Below are positions 41,924 to 49,600 of a stretch of DNA of 49,600 nucleotides, one piece after another. The stretch is from Bacillota bacterium (GTDB lineage Bacteria; Bacillota; Clostridia; Acetivibrionales; DTU013): positions 1-49,600 of the forward strand of contig JAEZCA010000013.1 in the NCBI GenBank assembly GCA_023412665.1. Reading direction: 5' to 3'. Below the pieces are notes generated by a model that was not told the origin of the DNA, ran no database searches, and saw only the letters and a list, made by a program, of their open reading frames with translations. How positions within the stretch are numbered: position 1 is the stretch's first letter; each line of letters starts with the position of its first letter. A program made the translations under genes and the position numbers.

Positions 41924-42724
41924 ATGAGTGAAGTCATAGTTATAACATCTGGAAAAGGTGGGGTGGGCAAAACCACGACAACTGCCAATATTGGTACCGG
42001 CCTGGCATTATCGGGACATAAGGTGGTCCTGATCGATACCGATATCGGTCTGAGAAATCTTGATGTGGTCATGGGCCTGGAAAACAGAATAGTATACGAT
42101 CTTGTTGATGTTGTTGAAGGAAGCTGCCGTGTCAAACAGGCGCTAATAAAGGACAAGCGCTATGAAGGGCTGTATCTGCTGCCGGCTGCTCAAACGAGGG
42201 ACAAATCCGCAGTTAATCCCCAGCAGATGATGAAGCTATGTGAAGAATTGAAAGAAGAATTTGATTATATAATCGTCGACTGCCCTGCAGGTATTGAACA
42301 GGGATTTAAAAATGCGATAGCAGGAGCAGACAGGGCAATAGTGGTTACAACCCCGGAGGTTTCTGCTGTAAGGGATGCTGACAGGATCGTAGGTTTGCTG
42401 GAAGCCAACGAGCTGAGAAACCCAAAACTCCTTATAAACAGAATGAGAGCGGACATGGTCAAAAGAGGAGATATGATGTCTATTGACGATATCATAGACA
42501 TACTGGCCATCGGACTTATCGGTGTTGTTCCCGATGATGAAAAGATAGTCGTTTCAACAAACAGAGGCGAGCCGGCCATAAATGACCAGAAATCCCTGGC
42601 AGGTCAGGCATACCGCAATATAGTTAAGAGAATCCAGGGTGAAGAGGTTCCTTTTATAACATTCGGCGAAGACCAGGGGATTATGGGCAAGCTCAGAAAA
42701 TTACTAGGCCTGAAGGCGGACTGA
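41924..42724 (+). CDS. minD: Septum site-determining ATPase MinD
   Basis: A 266-residue deviant-Walker ATPase that recruits MinC to the membrane. Walker A is TSGKGGVGKTTTTANIGTGL, followed by LIDTDIGLRNLDVVMGLEN and IVDCPAGIEQGF. The C-terminal amphipathic membrane-targeting helix is MGKLRKLLGLK. ATG 41924 follows GGGAGG; the frame is open upstream across the promoter and is not used. 14 bp before minE. Confidence 0.96.
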   Translation: MSEVIVITSGKGGVGKTTTTANIGTGLALSGHKVVLIDTDIGLRNLDVVMGLENRIVYDLVDVVEGSCRVKQALIKDKRYEGLYLLPAAQTRDKSAVNPQQMMKLCEELKEEFDYIIVDCPAGIEQGFKNAIAGADRAIVVTTPEVSAVRDADRIVGLLEANELRNPKLLINRMRADMVKRGDMMSIDDIIDILAIGLIGVVPDDEKIVVSTNRGEPAINDQKSLAGQAYRNIVKRIQGEEVPFITFGEDQGIMGKLRKLLGLKAD

Positions 42725-42738
42725 GGAGGAGGAATAAA

Positions 42739-43023
42739 ATGCTGCTCGATTTAGGGAAAATATTCGGTAGATCGAAGAACTCCAAGGATGTTGCCAAGGA
42801 AAGACTGAAGCTGGTACTGATACACGACCGCGCCAATGTATCTCCGCAGTTTTTGGAGATGCTCAAGAGCGAGATCATTAAGGTCATAACAAATTATATG
42901 GATGTTGATGAAAGCGCTCTGGACATACAGCTTACCAGGACAAAAAGCGATGACGGCGAAAGCATAGTGCCTGCACTGTATGCCAATATTCCGATCAGGA
43001 ATATAAGAAACAGCGGGAAGTAA
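42739..43023 (+). CDS. minE: Cell division topological specificity factor MinE
   Basis: A 94-residue MinD ATPase activator that drives pole-to-pole oscillation. The N-terminal MinD-binding part is SKDVAKERLKLVLIHDRANV and the dimer domain has EIIKVITNYMDVDESALDIQL. GAGGAGG precedes ATG 42739. Its presence implies an oscillating Min system rather than a DivIVA/MinJ-anchored one. Confidence 0.95.
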   Translation: MLLDLGKIFGRSKNSKDVAKERLKLVLIHDRANVSPQFLEMLKSEIIKVITNYMDVDESALDIQLTRTKSDDGESIVPALYANIPIRNIRNSGK

Positions 43024-43038
43024 GGATATTATTGGTGT

Positions 43039-43440
43039 ATGAATATCGTTCTCATAGCTCACGATAATAAAAAAGAGGTGATAGTGGAGCTGTGTATAGC
43101 GTACAAGGCTATTTTACAGCAGCACTCCCTGTTCGCTACCGGAACGACAGCTTCGTTTATATCTGATGGAGCCGGTTTGCCGGTATACAGGTTTTCTGCG
43201 GGACCATTGGGCGGGACTCAGCAGATAGCAGCAAGAGTGTCGCTCAATGAGATGGATTTGGTTATCTTTCTCAGGGATCCTGTGAATCCCAATGCCTATG
43301 AACCTGACATCAATTCGCTGCTGAGGCTGTGTGATATAAACAATATTCCTTTCGCCACCAATATCGCCACAGCGGAGGTCCTGATAAAAGGGCTGGAGAG
43401 AGGCGACCTCCATTGGCGTGAGTACATAAGCAAACAATGA
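43039..43440 (+). CDS. mgsA: Methylglyoxal synthase homologue lacking canonical active-site residues
   Basis: A 133-residue MGS-like-fold protein. The family converts dihydroxyacetone phosphate to methylglyoxal. The phosphate-binding residues are kept: IAHDNKK at the N-terminus and ATGTT at 33-37. However, the segment that in E. coli reads GPMGGDQQ (catalytic Asp71) is GPLGGTQQ here, with Thr60 at that place. The His of PHDPD (E. coli His98) is Tyr87 in AYEPD; the following Asp (E. coli Asp101) is retained as Asp90. Activity is therefore doubtful; a regulatory or altered-substrate role is possible. It is 15 bp after minE, with a terminator after it, so it is the last gene of the min operon. 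Confidence 0.85.
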   Translation: MNIVLIAHDNKKEVIVELCIAYKAILQQHSLFATGTTASFISDGAGLPVYRFSAGPLGGTQQIAARVSLNEMDLVIFLRDPVNPNAYEPDINSLLRLCDINNIPFATNIATAEVLIKGLERGDLHWREYISKQ

Positions 43441-43454
43441 TTTTAAACGAATAA

Positions 43455-43499
43455 GCAAACAAGAAAAAGCGGAGCGAGGCTCCGCTTTTTCTTGTTTGC
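43455..43499. terminator. Perfect 21-bp-stem terminator closing the min operon
   Basis: GCAAACAAGAAAAAGCGGAGC and its exact complement are separated by a 3-base loop (GAG). The right arm supplies a TTTTT run. It is exceptionally long and symmetrical, and may work in both directions. Confidence 0.93.
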
Positions 43500-43591
43500 T
43501 CGCAAGCTGCAGTGTATACATAAATGGGCCGCATTACTAATATAATTTAGCAGGGGACCAATAAATATAACTGTACTGGAGATGAGACGGC

Positions 43592-44488
43592 ATGGATAGT
43601 TACACATCAGGCAGAGGATACACAACAAGACGAAGCAGTCCGCACAAAAGGTATACAAGGATCCCGCAGCGGGGAGGCCTTCGAAGGCTCCTTGTATTTC
43701 AGACGGTGGTCAGCGTTATATTGCTCTTGATAGTAATAATCGCCAAGAGCATTAACATATCTGCTGCCAGCTTTATCACCAGACAGGTCGGATATGTTCT
43801 GAGTCACAATGTCGAGCTGAAAAGCATTTATGCATTTGCTCAAACAATGGTCTCGGACATAAGGAACAGTGTTATACCGGGCTCTGTTGAAGTAAAGGAG
43901 CCTGATATGGCTGTCAAAGCTGATGATTTTTTGAATAACGCAGACACAGATCCATATGTTTCCGAATCTAATCAAGCCCAAAAGAATGATGCTCTGACGG
44001 AGGAGATGCAGCTGTCCGTGCCGTCGCCCGAGACCTCTGTGCTGGCAGCAAGCAGCGGAGACATCGAGGCATATACCTCTGCCCAGTCGGGCGCTTCTGG
44101 CTTGATAAGTCCGGCAATCGGATCGATTTCTATTCACTTTGGCGAGATAACAGACCCGGGCGGTTTTGTCAGGATGCATAAGGGAATCGATATATCAGTT
44201 GAGAATACAAGCGATGTGAAAGCCGTATTGGATGGGATTGTCGCAGACTCGGGCTCTGCGCCCGGGTACGGGAATTTCATCAGATTAAGTCATGATAATG
44301 GATTGACAACAGTTTACGGCAATTGCTCAAGCATTGCTGTAAAAATCAATGATGCTGTAAAAAAAGGAGATATAATAGCAGTGGTTGGGGAGGATAGTAT
44401 GGCAGGAGGAAGTCATCTGCATTTTGAGGTATGGAACGGGAACGACCCTGTTGATCCGCTGGAATACATAACAGTTGCCGCCGGGTGA
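43592..44488 (+). CDS. SpoIVFA-like M23 metallopeptidase-domain membrane protein
   Basis: A 298-residue bitopic protein with a basic cytoplasmic end, one helix (about 37-57, LVFQTVVSVILLLIVIIAKS), a linker rich in acidic residues, and a C-terminal LytM/M23 domain (about 165-290). Zinc ligands are present: His196 and Asp200 in MHKGIDIS, and His275/His277 in SHLHFEVW, so the peptidase site looks intact. Position directly before an M50 protease identifies it as the SpoIVFA counterpart, the regulator of SpoIVFB in mother-cell sigma-K activation. It overlaps the next gene by four bases. Alternatively, it is a general peptidoglycan endopeptidase. Confidence 0.8.
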   Translation: MDSYTSGRGYTTRRSSPHKRYTRIPQRGGLRRLLVFQTVVSVILLLIVIIAKSINISAASFITRQVGYVLSHNVELKSIYAFAQTMVSDIRNSVIPGSVEVKEPDMAVKADDFLNNADTDPYVSESNQAQKNDALTEEMQLSVPSPETSVLAASSGDIEAYTSAQSGASGLISPAIGSISIHFGEITDPGGFVRMHKGIDISVENTSDVKAVLDGIVADSGSAPGYGNFIRLSHDNGLTTVYGNCSSIAVKINDAVKKGDIIAVVGEDSMAGGSHLHFEVWNGNDPVDPLEYITVAAG

Positions 44489-45375
44489 GGCTGAAGCCTG
44501 CGGGAACAGAAATCAGAATTAGTGCAACTGTACTGATAATGCCGGCCTTGATGCTGATAGCAGGCTTTTTTTCAGAGTACACCGTGATTTTCTTCTCAAT
44601 GCTGCTACATGAAGCAGGACATATTGCAGCAGCTGGTATATGCGGCATAAAGACGGATGCAGTGAGTGTCTCAGTCCTGGGCTTTTCCGCTGAGATCCCT
44701 ATAAGCCGATGCGGCAAAAAAGAGCTGATTTTTATATACTCAGCCGGGCCAGCTTTAAATCTGCTTATTTTCTTGGCAGCATTTATACTTGAGCATATGT
44801 TGGCGGGTGAGCGGGAGTATTTAACTCTATTGTCGGTGTCCAACCTTCTTATGGGGCTGTTCAATTTATTGCCGGTGATCCCCCTTGACGGAGGACGGCT
44901 GATGTATGAGCTGCTTTCAGGCGGCATTGGATCGAATGCGGCAGGCAGGGCTGTCAGATTGCTTGCCTGGGCTGTCTCATCATTAATGATAGGAGCAGGC
45001 GTTTACCAGCTATTCATCACTACATATAATGCAAGCCTTATTATTATTGGGCTATACATAATAATCACATTACGAACAGCAAGATTGGAGAGTGCATTAA
45101 TGGGAATCAGAGAGATTATCTACAGGCGTTCCAGGCTGGTCAGAAGAGGAATATATCCTGCCCGGGATCTCGTTGTCATGAGAGATACATTGCTTAGGGA
45201 ATCTATAAAGAATATGGATTTCGACAGATTCCATATTATATATGTACTAGACGACGATTTGCATATAATAGGTACCTATACAGAGAATGAGATCATGGAT
45301 GGTCTTGCCCAATACAATGAGGAAATGACCTTCGGCCAGTTTGTTGATAGTCAGAAAAACGGTGAAAATCCTTGA
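44485..45375 (+). CDS. spoIVFB: SpoIVFB-like site-2 (M50) intramembrane metalloprotease
   Basis: A 296-residue polytopic protease with HEAGH at 42-46 (zinc site) and the second motif NLLPVIPLDGGR (Asp135). After about residue 195 a CBS-like cytoplasmic domain follows (IYPARDLVVMRDTLLRES to HIIGTYTENEIMDGL), matching SpoIVFB of Bacillus (288 residues). It cleaves pro-sigma-K in the mother cell. The GTG start overlaps the preceding stop (GTGA); no good ribosome binding site, so translation is probably coupled. Terminator at 45402-45436. Confidence 0.88.
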   Translation: MRLKPAGTEIRISATVLIMPALMLIAGFFSEYTVIFFSMLLHEAGHIAAAGICGIKTDAVSVSVLGFSAEIPISRCGKKELIFIYSAGPALNLLIFLAAFILEHMLAGEREYLTLLSVSNLLMGLFNLLPVIPLDGGRLMYELLSGGIGSNAAGRAVRLLAWAVSSLMIGAGVYQLFITTYNASLIIIGLYIIITLRTARLESALMGIREIIYRRSRLVRRGIYPARDLVVMRDTLLRESIKNMDFDRFHIIYVLDDDLHIIGTYTENEIMDGLAQYNEEMTFGQFVDSQKNGENP

Positions 45376-45401
45376 ATCGGTGGTACGAAGGTCTTTCTTT
45401 G

Positions 45402-45436
45402 AACCCGCAGGTAGCTGTTATCTGCGGGTTTTATTT
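45402..45436 (+). terminator. Terminator after spoIVFB
   Basis: A 9-bp stem AACCCGCAG/CTGCGGGTT with an 11-base loop and a T-rich tail (TTTTATTTAT), 27 bp after the stop codon. Confidence 0.88.
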
Positions 45437-45564
45437 ATCTACCTGAAATGTTAAGCTCTTTTGGTTGTAGGTTGTCATCGTTTGTGATAAAATTGCCGAT
45501 AAGCATAACAGATTTTGCTTCTTTTTGGCAAAGGATGAGATGTTTGCGTAGCAAATTATCGCCT

Positions 45565-45599
45565 AATCGGAGTTTTTTCTTTGAACTATGCGTTATAGT
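45565..45599 (+). promoter_or_regulatory. Promoter-bearing A/T-rich repeat, copy 4
   Basis: AATCGGAGTTTTTTCTTTGAA followed by CTATGCGTTATAGT. It matches the blocks at 18307-18342 and 20565-20614; the TATAGT (45594-45599) lies 27 bp before the lipoprotein start. The gap 45437-45564 holds nothing else I recognise. Confidence 0.55.
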
Positions 45600-45626
45600 G
45601 GAGATTGATTGAAGCAGGTGTTAACT

Positions 45627-46328
45627 ATGAAAAAATGGATTATATTTGTGCTTTCATTTTTTATGATTCTTGCATTATGTGCATGTGGTTCATCAGAGAG
45701 TGATAAGCGGCACAGCGGAAACGATATTTACCTGGGATATACTTCCGGTGCGGACACTTTTATTGATATGCCAAATCTGAGGCAGTATGGAGGATATACA
45801 TGCGGAACCACATGTGTCCAGATGATAATGAACTGGATTGCTCCCTACGAAAGTGACATTAATTTACAGACATATGAAAAAGAACTTGGGACTACCGAGG
45901 AATACGGAACTCCACCAAAGAACATTGTTCAATACTTCAAAGATTGCGGCATTGGTTATAAAGAGGCTGAGAACATAACTATTGAGGATTTGAGAGCAGC
46001 ACTTGATAAAGGACACCCGGTAATGATGTGCATACAGGCATGGACGATTGCGGAGGATGGCAGCTTTAATGTGGACAATCCCAGCGATTCCGATACATAT
46101 CTTACAGATGGTCACTGGGTAATCTGCGTCGGATATAAAAAGCTGGACACCGAATATCAGTTTTATTTTAACGATCCTGCGTGTGTGGGCTACTGTATCA
46201 TGAGCGAGGGTGATTTGAACAGCAGATGGATAGATATGGACGGTGAAGGAACCGTATATGTGCATTATGGTATTGAAATTACCGAAGAAACAGAGTTTGA
46301 TGACGAAGGAGTATTTTATCTTAAATAA
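45627..46328 (+). CDS. Secreted lipoprotein with C39-like cysteine peptidase domain
   Basis: A 233-residue lipoprotein with signal peptide MKKWIIFVLSFFMILALCAC and lipobox Cys (LALCAC), followed by a C39-like (Peptidase_C39_2) papain-fold domain. The candidate nucleophile is Cys59 in YTCGTTCVQM. His163 is in DGHWVICVGY, and Asp183 is in FNDPACVGY. It would act outside the cell on an unknown peptide. ATG 45627 has AGGTG 7 bases upstream; an in-frame codon at 45609 is less suited to a signal peptide. It stands before an orphan sensor kinase. No bacteriocin or exporter gene is nearby, so a leader-peptidase role is not supported. Confidence 0.82.
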   Translation: MKKWIIFVLSFFMILALCACGSSESDKRHSGNDIYLGYTSGADTFIDMPNLRQYGGYTCGTTCVQMIMNWIAPYESDINLQTYEKELGTTEEYGTPPKNIVQYFKDCGIGYKEAENITIEDLRAALDKGHPVMMCIQAWTIAEDGSFNVDNPSDSDTYLTDGHWVICVGYKKLDTEYQFYFNDPACVGYCIMSEGDLNSRWIDMDGEGTVYVHYGIEITEETEFDDEGVFYLK

Positions 46329-46386
46329 CGATGGCCCCACCTCTAAAGGGCACATTGGACTATTTCATTGAGGACCAGATAAAATT

Positions 46387-48366
46387 ATGGTTGCGGGAAG
46401 AGAAAATGAAATGAGAGAATCAAAGCCTATAAAAGCTTATCTGATTTTGGGGCTGACCTTTGTGATACTGTTTACCCATCTGCCGGTTGCTTATACTGTG
46501 TTTTATCACAGTCTTACCGATGCACCAACAGCGGTTGGCGGAAGCATAAATTTAATGACGCTTTCACCTGACAGGACAATAGTTCTGGACGGAGGCTGGG
46601 AGTTTTTCTGGAACCGTCTGATTGCCACTGATCCGCAGCAGGAGGATAAGCCGGATTTTTTTATCAGAGTACCGGATCAGTGGTCCAAGTACAAAATTGA
46701 TGGGAACTGGCTGGCGGCTGAAGGATTCGCAAGCTATCGGCTCACACTGCAGGGGCTTGAGTGTCCAAAGCCTGTGACAGTCTACATACCGGATTTCGGC
46801 TGTGCTTACCGCGTATTTATTGATGGGGTTATGACTGCTGAGAGCGGCATTGTATCAAAGGATGCTGAAGAAATATTTACAGTTCCTAAAGCAAACCTAC
46901 ATCCTGTGACACTGTCCTCGGGAGAAACTCACGAGTTAGTGATCGAGGTAGCGAGTACGCGGTTTTCCGGACTTTATATGGCTCCGGTTTTAAAGGATTA
47001 TGACCGCGCCATGCAGGAAAACAGCGACAGAAGCAGCATCCGTTTTATTCTGTTCGGAATAGTGCTGTTCTCATTTTTTGCTTTGATTGTTATATACATG
47101 CTGTCTTCGCATAGGGGAGTACATTCTGTCTGGCTTCCATCCATAGCTTTTTTAGTGTTAATGCGTCTTATGCTGACTGCTGAATTTTACAGCTTCTGGC
47201 AGAGCAAGGTATTTTTCAATCTTTCATATGAAGCTACCAATGAACTGATGTTTCTTGTTACCTTTATACTGAAATTCCTATTGATTTTTATGGTGCAGCA
47301 ACAATTCGGGGTTACCTTTTCACGTAAGGAGAAGTATGGATTCTTCCTTTATTATGCGGTGGTATACCTGGTGTATCTTTTTACTCCTCATGGGGTTTAT
47401 AACCGTTATCTGTCAATCCTTCTACCTGTCTCAGCTTTTGCACTGGAGTTTTATTTCTTTTTTAAGGTATATTTCGGGCGGCATCAGCTTAAAAGGTTAG
47501 GTATTCTAATTTATTGCGGGGTTATACTTGCCATTTCGGGACTGATTATTGATTGTTATTATTTAAATGGAAATATTTATCTTAACATGTCACTGGCGCT
47601 GATAGTTTCGCTTTCGGTGTATCTTATGATACTCAGCCTGGTTTACGCATTACGTATGGCGGAGCTGTACAATGATTATGCAATATCTTCTCTTCAGCTT
47701 TTGCAGGCTAAGAATCAGATTGCTATACAGAAGGAGTATTATGATGCGTTAAGCGGACAGATGAATGAGATTCGAGAAATGAAGCACGATACCCACCACT
47801 TTATCGGTGTAATCAAGAGACTATCTGAGGATGGGCGCTATGATGAGCTAAAACATTTTTTAGACGAATATGATGAGATGACTGAGACTGAACCGCTTCC
47901 CATATTCTGCGAGAATGTTGTAGCTAATTCTATTTTGGGCTATTATTCTTTATTGGCAAAGGAAGGCGGTATTCAGTTTAATTGTACCTGCAGTATTCAA
48001 AGGCAGCTTTCTGTAAGTGACAGTGACCTTTGCATAGTTTTGGGAAATGCGATGGAAAATGCTATCGAGGCGTGCAAAAAGCTCAATAACCCGGAGGCAA
48101 GGTTTGTTTCGGTGGAGGCAAGAACAATGAATAACCAGCTGTTAATAAAAATTGAAAATTCCTATAATGGCTGCCTGAATATTCAAAATGGCGATTATAT
48201 CTCAACAAAAAGTGAAAAGTCCCATGGGTTGGGTATGAAAAATATCAAGAGGGTTGTAGAAGCCTACGGAGGATTTATTAAAACAGAATATAACAGAATG
48301 ACTTTCACTCTTATGGCCGCATTTTCCAATGCATTGGATGGAAAAGAGGAGCAATCCTGTGATTAG
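46387..48366 (+). CDS. 7TM sensor histidine kinase of the GHKL/AgrC-like type
   Basis: A 659-residue kinase. An N-terminal helix anchors an extracellular jelly-roll domain (about 50-215, with LDGGWEFFWNRL and FASYRLTLQGLE), as in 7TMR-DISM receptors. Seven hydrophobic segments follow (about 218-430). The coiled linker leads to an H-box REMKHDTHHF (His467), a GHKL ATPase with LGNAMENAIEAC, and a GLGMKNIKRVVE lid. Two N-terminal ATG codons (46387, 46411) are possible; neither has an ideal ribosome binding site. No response regulator is adjacent in the window, so the partner is elsewhere. The ligand is probably a carbohydrate or other extracellular molecule; this is inferred from the jelly-roll fold. 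Confidence 0.87.
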   Translation: MVAGRENEMRESKPIKAYLILGLTFVILFTHLPVAYTVFYHSLTDAPTAVGGSINLMTLSPDRTIVLDGGWEFFWNRLIATDPQQEDKPDFFIRVPDQWSKYKIDGNWLAAEGFASYRLTLQGLECPKPVTVYIPDFGCAYRVFIDGVMTAESGIVSKDAEEIFTVPKANLHPVTLSSGETHELVIEVASTRFSGLYMAPVLKDYDRAMQENSDRSSIRFILFGIVLFSFFALIVIYMLSSHRGVHSVWLPSIAFLVLMRLMLTAEFYSFWQSKVFFNLSYEATNELMFLVTFILKFLLIFMVQQQFGVTFSRKEKYGFFLYYAVVYLVYLFTPHGVYNRYLSILLPVSAFALEFYFFFKVYFGRHQLKRLGILIYCGVILAISGLIIDCYYLNGNIYLNMSLALIVSLSVYLMILSLVYALRMAELYNDYAISSLQLLQAKNQIAIQKEYYDALSGQMNEIREMKHDTHHFIGVIKRLSEDGRYDELKHFLDEYDEMTETEPLPIFCENVVANSILGYYSLLAKEGGIQFNCTCSIQRQLSVSDSDLCIVLGNAMENAIEACKKLNNPEARFVSVEARTMNNQLLIKIENSYNGCLNIQNGDYISTKSEKSHGLGMKNIKRVVEAYGGFIKTEYNRMTFTLMAAFSNALDGKEEQSCD

Positions 48367-48489
48367 CGTGATATAAATAAAATATCTACTCCCAATTTCG
48401 GCGAAAAAACGATCAATTTCGATATTTTTCTTCTTATGCAGTTTTCGATGCTATAATAATTGTAAAATTTGCATAAGGAGTGACACATT

Positions 48490-49600
48490 TTGGATAGGAA
48501 AGCGAAAAAAGTATCATTTTCGAGGCTGAGAAAGCGGGAGATGAGCATTTTGCTGACGCTGGCAATGCTTATTGCTATAGTGCCCTCCATCTCATTGGCA
48601 GCAGAGACCGAAACACCAGGTTTCTTTATTTCTGGTGAAAATGGTGTGGTTGCTTCCACTGATGTAACTATTACCATTACAGACCATATAGCATCTGAAC
48701 TGGAGAGCGAGATCGAAGCATGGCTAAGTAAAGCTGGCGTGATTGATAGCTCGATGGCTTCGGGGCTTTCGGTAAGCGGTGGGGTGTTAGATATGACTGA
48801 TTTAGCATATTTAGGCTCATCCTTCAAGCACCTGAAGAGTGTGGATTTCTCAGGAACAACGTTTGTCGATAATAAGGTATGTGATATATGCTTTAAAGAT
48901 TTTACCGATTTGTCAGAGGTAAAGCTTCCTGATTCTGTCACTGTCATAGGCGCCGCTGCTTTTGCAGGCTGTACCAGCATTGAAACGATTATTTGCCCAC
49001 AAGACCTGCAAACGATAGAAAGCATTGCTTTTATGGGGTGTATAAGCCTTAAATCCATCGCTTTGCCGTCAAGTGTGAGTTCAATAGAGGATTATGCTTT
49101 TAATTCTTGTGCCAGCCTTGAGTCTATTGATTTATTGAACTCTGGCATGAAAGAAATAAATGAGGGAACCTTTTTTGGTTGTACCAGTCTTACTTCTGTT
49201 ATACTGCCATCAAGTGCTGAAAGGATTGCAACGCTTGCTTTTGGTGACTGTACCAGTCTTAAAGCTATTACTCTTCCAGCGACGATAAACGTTTTAGAGC
49301 ATGGTGCTTTTTTCGGGTGTATAAACCTCGCAGATGTGACTATGACATCTCCGACTCCACCACCGGAGTCCCACGAAGAAGCGTTTAAAGATGTGGCAGG
49401 TAATGCGGTGGTCCATGTACCCGGTGGAAGCGGCAGTGCATACCGTGCTCAGGGACAAGATACAAATGACATGTACTGGTGCAAGCTATATATTGATGAT
49501 CCCGGGAGGGAACCGGTTCTGTCGGGTGGTATGGCCTCAAGGGTGTCGGAAACGGAGGCGCGGGTCTATTTTTCAGTAGATATTCTTGGGACGCATTATT
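48490..49600 (+). CDS. BspA-type leucine-rich-repeat surface protein (partial, 3' end outside window)
   Basis: The frame from TTG 48490 stays open to the window end (370 codons). GGAG (48477-48480) is 9 bases upstream and a TATAAT lies at 48452. A signal peptide follows a basic start (KVSFSRLRKREM, then ILLTLAMLIAIVPSISLA). From about residue 115 there are five or six LRR_5 units of about 23 residues with the pattern AF-x-GCTSL-xx-I-xLP (examples FAGCTSIETI, FGDCTSLKAITLP), as in BspA/Treponema surface proteins that bind host or matrix ligands. The last 80 residues resemble a post-LRR linker. Anchor and full length are unknown. An antisense frame at 48363-49058 is rejected as a shadow. Confidence 0.85.
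   Translation, partial: MDRKAKKVSFSRLRKREMSILLTLAMLIAIVPSISLAAETETPGFFISGENGVVASTDVTITITDHIASELESEIEAWLSKAGVIDSSMASGLSVSGGVLDMTDLAYLGSSFKHLKSVDFSGTTFVDNKVCDICFKDFTDLSEVKLPDSVTVIGAAAFAGCTSIETIICPQDLQTIESIAFMGCISLKSIALPSSVSSIEDYAFNSCASLESIDLLNSGMKEINEGTFFGCTSLTSVILPSSAERIATLAFGDCTSLKAITLPATINVLEHGAFFGCINLADVTMTSPTPPPESHEEAFKDVAGNAVVHVPGGSGSAYRAQGQDTNDMYWCKLYIDDPGREPVLSGGMASRVSETEARVYFSVDILGTHY

Noticed and set aside
45627..46328. Bacteriocin-processing C39 peptidase
   Set aside because: No ABC exporter domain or precursor peptide gene is present; the protein is a stand-alone lipoprotein.
48363..49058. 231-codon minus-strand open frame
   Set aside because: It is antisense to a plus-strand gene with signal peptide, ribosome binding site and leucine-rich repeats, and its product is Ser/Thr/Ile-rich with no family features.
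1..49600. tRNA, rRNA, prophage or complete insertion sequence
   Set aside because: No cloverleaf or CCA end, rRNA blocks, integrase or transposase reading frames were recognised by eye; a tRNAscan/ISfinder run would be decisive.

Overview
The window is a chromosomal segment of a spore-forming, low-to-mid G+C anaerobic Firmicute of the Clostridia type. Evidence for this is a Spo0E-like phosphatase, a SpoIVFA/SpoIVFB-like pair, a SleB-type LysM hydrolase, ECF-type vitamin transporter subunits, GGAGG-type ribosome binding sites, frequent TTG/GTG starts, and a maf-radC-mreBCD-pbp2-minCDE cell-shape cluster. It carries motAB, so a flagellated ancestry is likely. No rRNA, tRNA, CRISPR array, phage or intact transposase gene was seen. 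All ranges below are within the window.

Layout. 1-402: a 142-bp repeat, a hairpin repeat and a promoter. 403-3829: a soluble triple-GAF histidine kinase, its NarL-type regulator and a lone receiver. 3830-6594: an ECF sigma factor behind 23-bp-spaced repeats, a permuted papain-like protein, and a LysM/SleB hydrolase under a c-di-AMP (ydaO-type) riboswitch. 6595-16222: a patatin-like lipase and a 2914-residue cyclic beta-1,2-glucan synthase. 16165-20303: a Cys-rich protein, Spo0E, two ECF S-component-like membrane proteins and glycerate kinase. 20664-26318: a SEC-C protein, then a likely operon of isocitrate dehydrogenase, PDZ membrane protein, GNAT and a cytosolic ParB-like/BMP fusion. 26339-34551: metallophosphoesterase, asnS, Asp23, a YbhN-type membrane protein, DUF1638, PspC, a class I isoprenoid-synthase-like protein and motAB. 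34743-45375: the shape/division/sporulation cluster maf-radC-mreBCD-pbp2, a second copy of the 142-bp repeat, minC-minD-minE-mgsA, then SpoIVFA/SpoIVFB-like proteases. 45627-49600: a surface module of a C39-like lipoprotein, a 7TM sensor kinase and a BspA-type leucine-rich surface protein cut by the window end.

How it works together. The 34.7-45.4 kb block links envelope elongation (MreBCD, PBP2), division-site selection (MinCDE) and the mother-cell sporulation protease pair. Wall and envelope functions recur elsewhere (SleB hydrolase, glucan synthase, PspC, a MinJ-like PDZ protein).

The intergenic regions are unusually rich in small repeats of four families: 142-bp inverted-repeat elements; GGGGACA...TGTCCCC palindromes placed in the leaders of four genes; an A/T-rich promoter-bearing repeat; and a multi-hairpin element. 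The observations I rate highest are a methylglyoxal synthase homologue in the min operon that lacks two canonical active-site residues, the cytosolic ParB-like/BMP fusion, the terpene-synthase-like protein beside PspC, and the repeat families. No single undescribed multi-gene system is proven by the sequence alone.
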